Shown here: positions 61,966-64,000 of the stretch, piece after piece
How the letters are laid out: every line of letters starts with the position of its first letter
How positions within the stretch are numbered: position 1 is the first letter of the stretch
Position numbers and translations under genes: made by a program
Notes under the pieces: model-generated
Databases searched by the model: none
What the model was told of the DNA's origin: nothing
What the model saw: only the letters and a program-made list of their open reading frames with translations
Assembly (NCBI GenBank): GCA_049115955.1
Contig: JAGDZJ010000005.1
Span: forward strand, 124,001-188,000
Origin: Salinispirillum sp049115955
GTDB taxonomy: Bacteria; Pseudomonadota; Gammaproteobacteria; Pseudomonadales; Natronospirillaceae
Reading direction: 5' to 3'
DNA: 64,000 bases

Positions 61966-62913
61966 TCAGATCAAGCCCGCCAATCGGTCGCGCAGCAAGA
62001 CGTAGTCGGCGTGGAACTGACGTATACCCTGCGCCAGTTTTTCCGTCGCCATGGCGTCTTCGTTCATGTGCCAACGAAACGCCGCTTCGTCCAGCTTCAG
62101 GCGCTCCAGGCCTTGCACGGCGACTGGGTTCAGTTTACGTGCCAAGTGGCCTTCGTCTGCCGCCAACTCTGCAAGCAAGGCCGGGCTGATGGTTAACCGG
62201 TCGCAACCGGCCAACTGCTCGATTTCACCCATGCTGCGGAAGCTCGCGCCCATAACCACCGTGGGGTAATGGAAGGTTTTGTAGTATTGGTAGATGCGCG
62301 TAACCGACAGCACGCCAGGATCTTCTTCCGGCGTGAAATCACGTCCTTCAGCGGCTTTGTACCAATCCAGAATGCGGCCCACAAAGGGCGAGATCAGAAA
62401 GGCGCCCGCTTCCGCACAGGCCACGGCTTGCGCAAAGCTGAACAACAGCGTCAGGTTACAGCGAATGCCTTCCTTCTCTAACTGTTCCGCCGCCTTGATG
62501 CCTTCCCACGTAGAGGCGATTTTGATCAGAATGCGATCACGCGACACGCCTTGGTCTTCATACAGAGCAATCAAGTGCCGGGCTTTCGCTAACGTCGCTT
62601 CCGTATTGAACGACAGGTGCGCGTCCACTTCGGTCGATACATAACCGGGCACCACTTGCGTCAATTCACGGCCGAAGTTTACAGCCAGCTTATCCATCGC
62701 CAAGGACAATTTCTGCTCGGCAGATACACCCGCACGGCGACCGTAGGCCAGGGCACTTTCCACCAAGTGCTGGTATTCCTCTTGCGCTGCCGCTTTTAGA
62801 ATAAGTGATGGGTTGGTCGTTGCATCCTGCGGTTGGTAAACCGATATTGCGGCGAAATCGCCGGTATCCGCCACCACCGTAGTGAAGCTTTTTAGCTGTT
62901 CCAATTTGTTCAT
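61966..62913 (-). CDS. tal: Transaldolase
   Basis: Pentose-phosphate pathway enzyme, 315 residues (E. coli TalB 317). Start MNKLEQLKSFTTVVADTGDF, then TTNPSLILKAA, Schiff-base lysine in ILIKIASTWEGIKAA, and CNLTLLFSFAQAVACAEAG. Intact. First gene of a two-gene unit with the pseudouridine synthase. Confidence 0.97.
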   Translation of the reverse strand: MNKLEQLKSFTTVVADTGDFAAISVYQPQDATTNPSLILKAAAQEEYQHLVESALAYGRRAGVSAEQKLSLAMDKLAVNFGRELTQVVPGYVSTEVDAHLSFNTEATLAKARHLIALYEDQGVSRDRILIKIASTWEGIKAAEQLEKEGIRCNLTLLFSFAQAVACAEAGAFLISPFVGRILDWYKAAEGRDFTPEEDPGVLSVTRIYQYYKTFHYPTVVMGASFRSMGEIEQLAGCDRLTISPALLAELAADEGHLARKLNPVAVQGLERLKLDEAAFRWHMNEDAMATEKLAQGIRQFHADYVLLRDRLAGLI

Positions 62914-63075
62914 GAGTACTCCTTCAATGCTCGTTGACTGGCAAACGCTTGCCTAACCGGTATGTTCTGAGAATACCAGACAGGGCGAGTGGCCCCGAAG
63001 GATTATATTGCAAATGTTCTACGGCGTTTACGAAGGTTATAATGCACGCCTAGTCTTTTTTGGAAACGCTGTGGC

Positions 63076-63861
63076 ATGACCCCGTTTTTATCACATTGGC
63101 CACGGCCACTGAAAGCCATCGTATTTCGCTTGGCCGGTATTCATCAAGGCAATCAACTGTTGGCCGCCGCCGCGGAGCGAGCAAGAAATGGCGAGCATTT
63201 TATTGGTAGTTTATTAGCTCACCAAAGTGTGGTCGTTGAGGTTTCCGGCCTAGAGCATTTAGCCAGCGTGCAACACCGTGGTTATTTAATTGCGGGAAAC
63301 CATCCGCATGGCCTATTAGATGCTCTCGCATTAGCGACCTTAGCGGAACAGCAAGGTAAGCACTTCGATATGCTGGCGCGTCATTTCTTGACCATCTTCG
63401 AAGACCTCAGACCACATCTTTTACCTTTGAAAATTAACCCCGATCGCAGTGCGCAGAACGGACGCTTGCAGCTCGACAATGCCATTGAAAGCCTGCACCG
63501 TGGCAATGTGGTGGTGATTACCCCCGCCGCCCACTTGAGTGTACCTAAGATACAGGGTGCACCGGCAATGGACGCGCCGTGGAAAGCGGGTGCCGTGCGC
63601 ATTGCCAGAGCCGCCGCCGCACCCATAGTGCCTGTGACGGTGCGTATGGAAATTCCGGCGTGGACGTACAGAGCGCACCGTATTCACCCGATAGTCCGAT
63701 CTATTATTCAAGTCTGGTGTTTTCTGGCCCGCCGACGCGAGCACATACACCTGCAAGTGCATGCACCGGTGCAGCCGTCAGACTTCGCGGAATTGGATGA
63801 TCAGCAGGCCACCGAACAACTGCAAACCACGGTCTGCGCACCCCTGATGGGATCAGGGTAG
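63076..63861 (+). CDS. PlsC-type 1-acyl-glycerol-3-phosphate acyltransferase homologue
   Basis: 261 residues. The acyltransferase motif appears as NHPHGLLDAL (NH-x4-D variant) at about residue 75, followed by a second block VVITPAAHLSVP in the position of the EGxRS-like motif, which is atypical. Resembles the PlsC-like lysophospholipid acyltransferases without being standard PlsC. No clear membrane helix. Divergent from tal. The 3' end overlaps the last gene by nine bases. Confidence 0.75.
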   Translation: MTPFLSHWPRPLKAIVFRLAGIHQGNQLLAAAAERARNGEHFIGSLLAHQSVVVEVSGLEHLASVQHRGYLIAGNHPHGLLDALALATLAEQQGKHFDMLARHFLTIFEDLRPHLLPLKINPDRSAQNGRLQLDNAIESLHRGNVVVITPAAHLSVPKIQGAPAMDAPWKAGAVRIARAAAAPIVPVTVRMEIPAWTYRAHRIHPIVRSIIQVWCFLARRREHIHLQVHAPVQPSDFAELDDQQATEQLQTTVCAPLMGSG

Positions 63862-64000
63862 GCGCAACGCCAAATGATCGCGGCGGGCCCAGAAGCCCGC
63901 CAGCGCAAGCCCGCTGACCAGATGCCACACACCCCAGAATGCGGTAATGATCATCATGCCACCTTGATTAGGGAAGAAGTTGAACAGGATGATCAACCCC
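63853..64000 (-). CDS. C-terminal end of a membrane protein (partial)
   Basis: 48 codons and a stop are visible; the start is outside the window. The residues are strongly hydrophobic with two helices (LIILFNFFP, then MMIITAFWGVWHLVSGLALA) and a positively charged tail (ARRDHLALRLP). The family cannot be recognised from this fragment. Overlaps the end of the acyltransferase gene. Confidence 0.55.
   Translation of the reverse strand, partial: GLIILFNFFPNQGGMMIITAFWGVWHLVSGLALAGFWARRDHLALRLP

Overview
The window is a stretch of gammaproteobacterial chromosome of moderately high GC. It probably comes from a marine or halophilic Oceanospirillales-type bacterium. That placement is an inference from the gene set: NarG/NarX/NarL, PolB (DNA polymerase II), MtgA, AcpH, a TIGR02647-type protein, a DUF2288 protein, a Ugp uptake system and what looks like a CsrB/RsmZ-type RNA. 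I saw no rRNA, tRNA, CRISPR array or complete insertion sequence.

Layout. 1-7.9 kb: the start of a nitrate reductase operon (narG, narH, minus strand) diverges from its own nitrate sensor and regulator (narX, narL). The shared control region carries an FNR-type box and a perfect 7-2-7 NarL site. A DUF6455 cysteine-rich protein follows, with its own FNR-like promoter. 8.8-15 kb: a four-gene type VI secretion cargo operon (PAAR-like DUF4150, a VasX-like membrane-active effector and two tandem DUF6708 membrane proteins that are plausible immunity proteins). 15.5-29.5 kb: housekeeping and signalling genes (YHS protein, UvrD-type helicase, fatty acid desaturase, degenerate receiver protein, msrB, an OmpR-type two-component pair, polB, a cyclic-nucleotide-binding protein, a YjjG-like phosphatase and radA). 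Between the cyclic-nucleotide gene and the phosphatase lies a non-coding stretch with twelve GGA motifs, many in hairpin loops, which I read as a CsrB/RsmZ-type CsrA-sponge RNA.

29.7-36.4 kb: a defence island, hsdR-hsdM-hsdS plus an Abi_2 (AbiD/F-like HEPN) gene coupled to hsdS. A small hairpin directly after the Abi gene is a candidate partner RNA. 36.6-41.8 kb: hisC, then an unusual set of coupled genes: a histidine-rich membrane protein, a ketoacyl synthase III homologue, a haem-oxygenase-like diiron protein, an unrecognised helical protein and a GNAT acetyltransferase. This looks like a small, possibly undescribed, lipid-derived pathway. 41.8-49.2 kb: a glycerol-3-phosphate and phosphate acquisition run (ugpB-A-E-C-Q, a HAD phosphatase and a Na/Pi cotransporter) with a Pho-box-like site upstream of ugpB.

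49.5-57.5 kb: esterase, mtgA, then a patchy accessory stretch (YdeI-like protein, DUF1761 protein, WYL regulator, a decayed yefM-yoeB pair next to a 38-bp perfect palindrome, an orphan membrane protein), followed by an RNase J-like gene, hemE and acpH. An unresolved NN lies at the centre of a 25-bp-arm inverted repeat upstream of the RNase J gene. 57.5-64 kb: two hybrid histidine kinases converging with a 34-base overlap (one coupled to a periplasmic molybdopterin-fold protein), a pseudouridine synthase, transaldolase, a PlsC-type acyltransferase and the tail of a membrane protein.

Functional threads: anaerobic nitrate respiration with local regulation, phosphate/organophosphate scavenging, interbacterial competition (T6SS cargo), phage defence, and global regulation by many sensor kinases and the sponge RNA. 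Several intergenic regions hold long inverted-repeat elements of different types.
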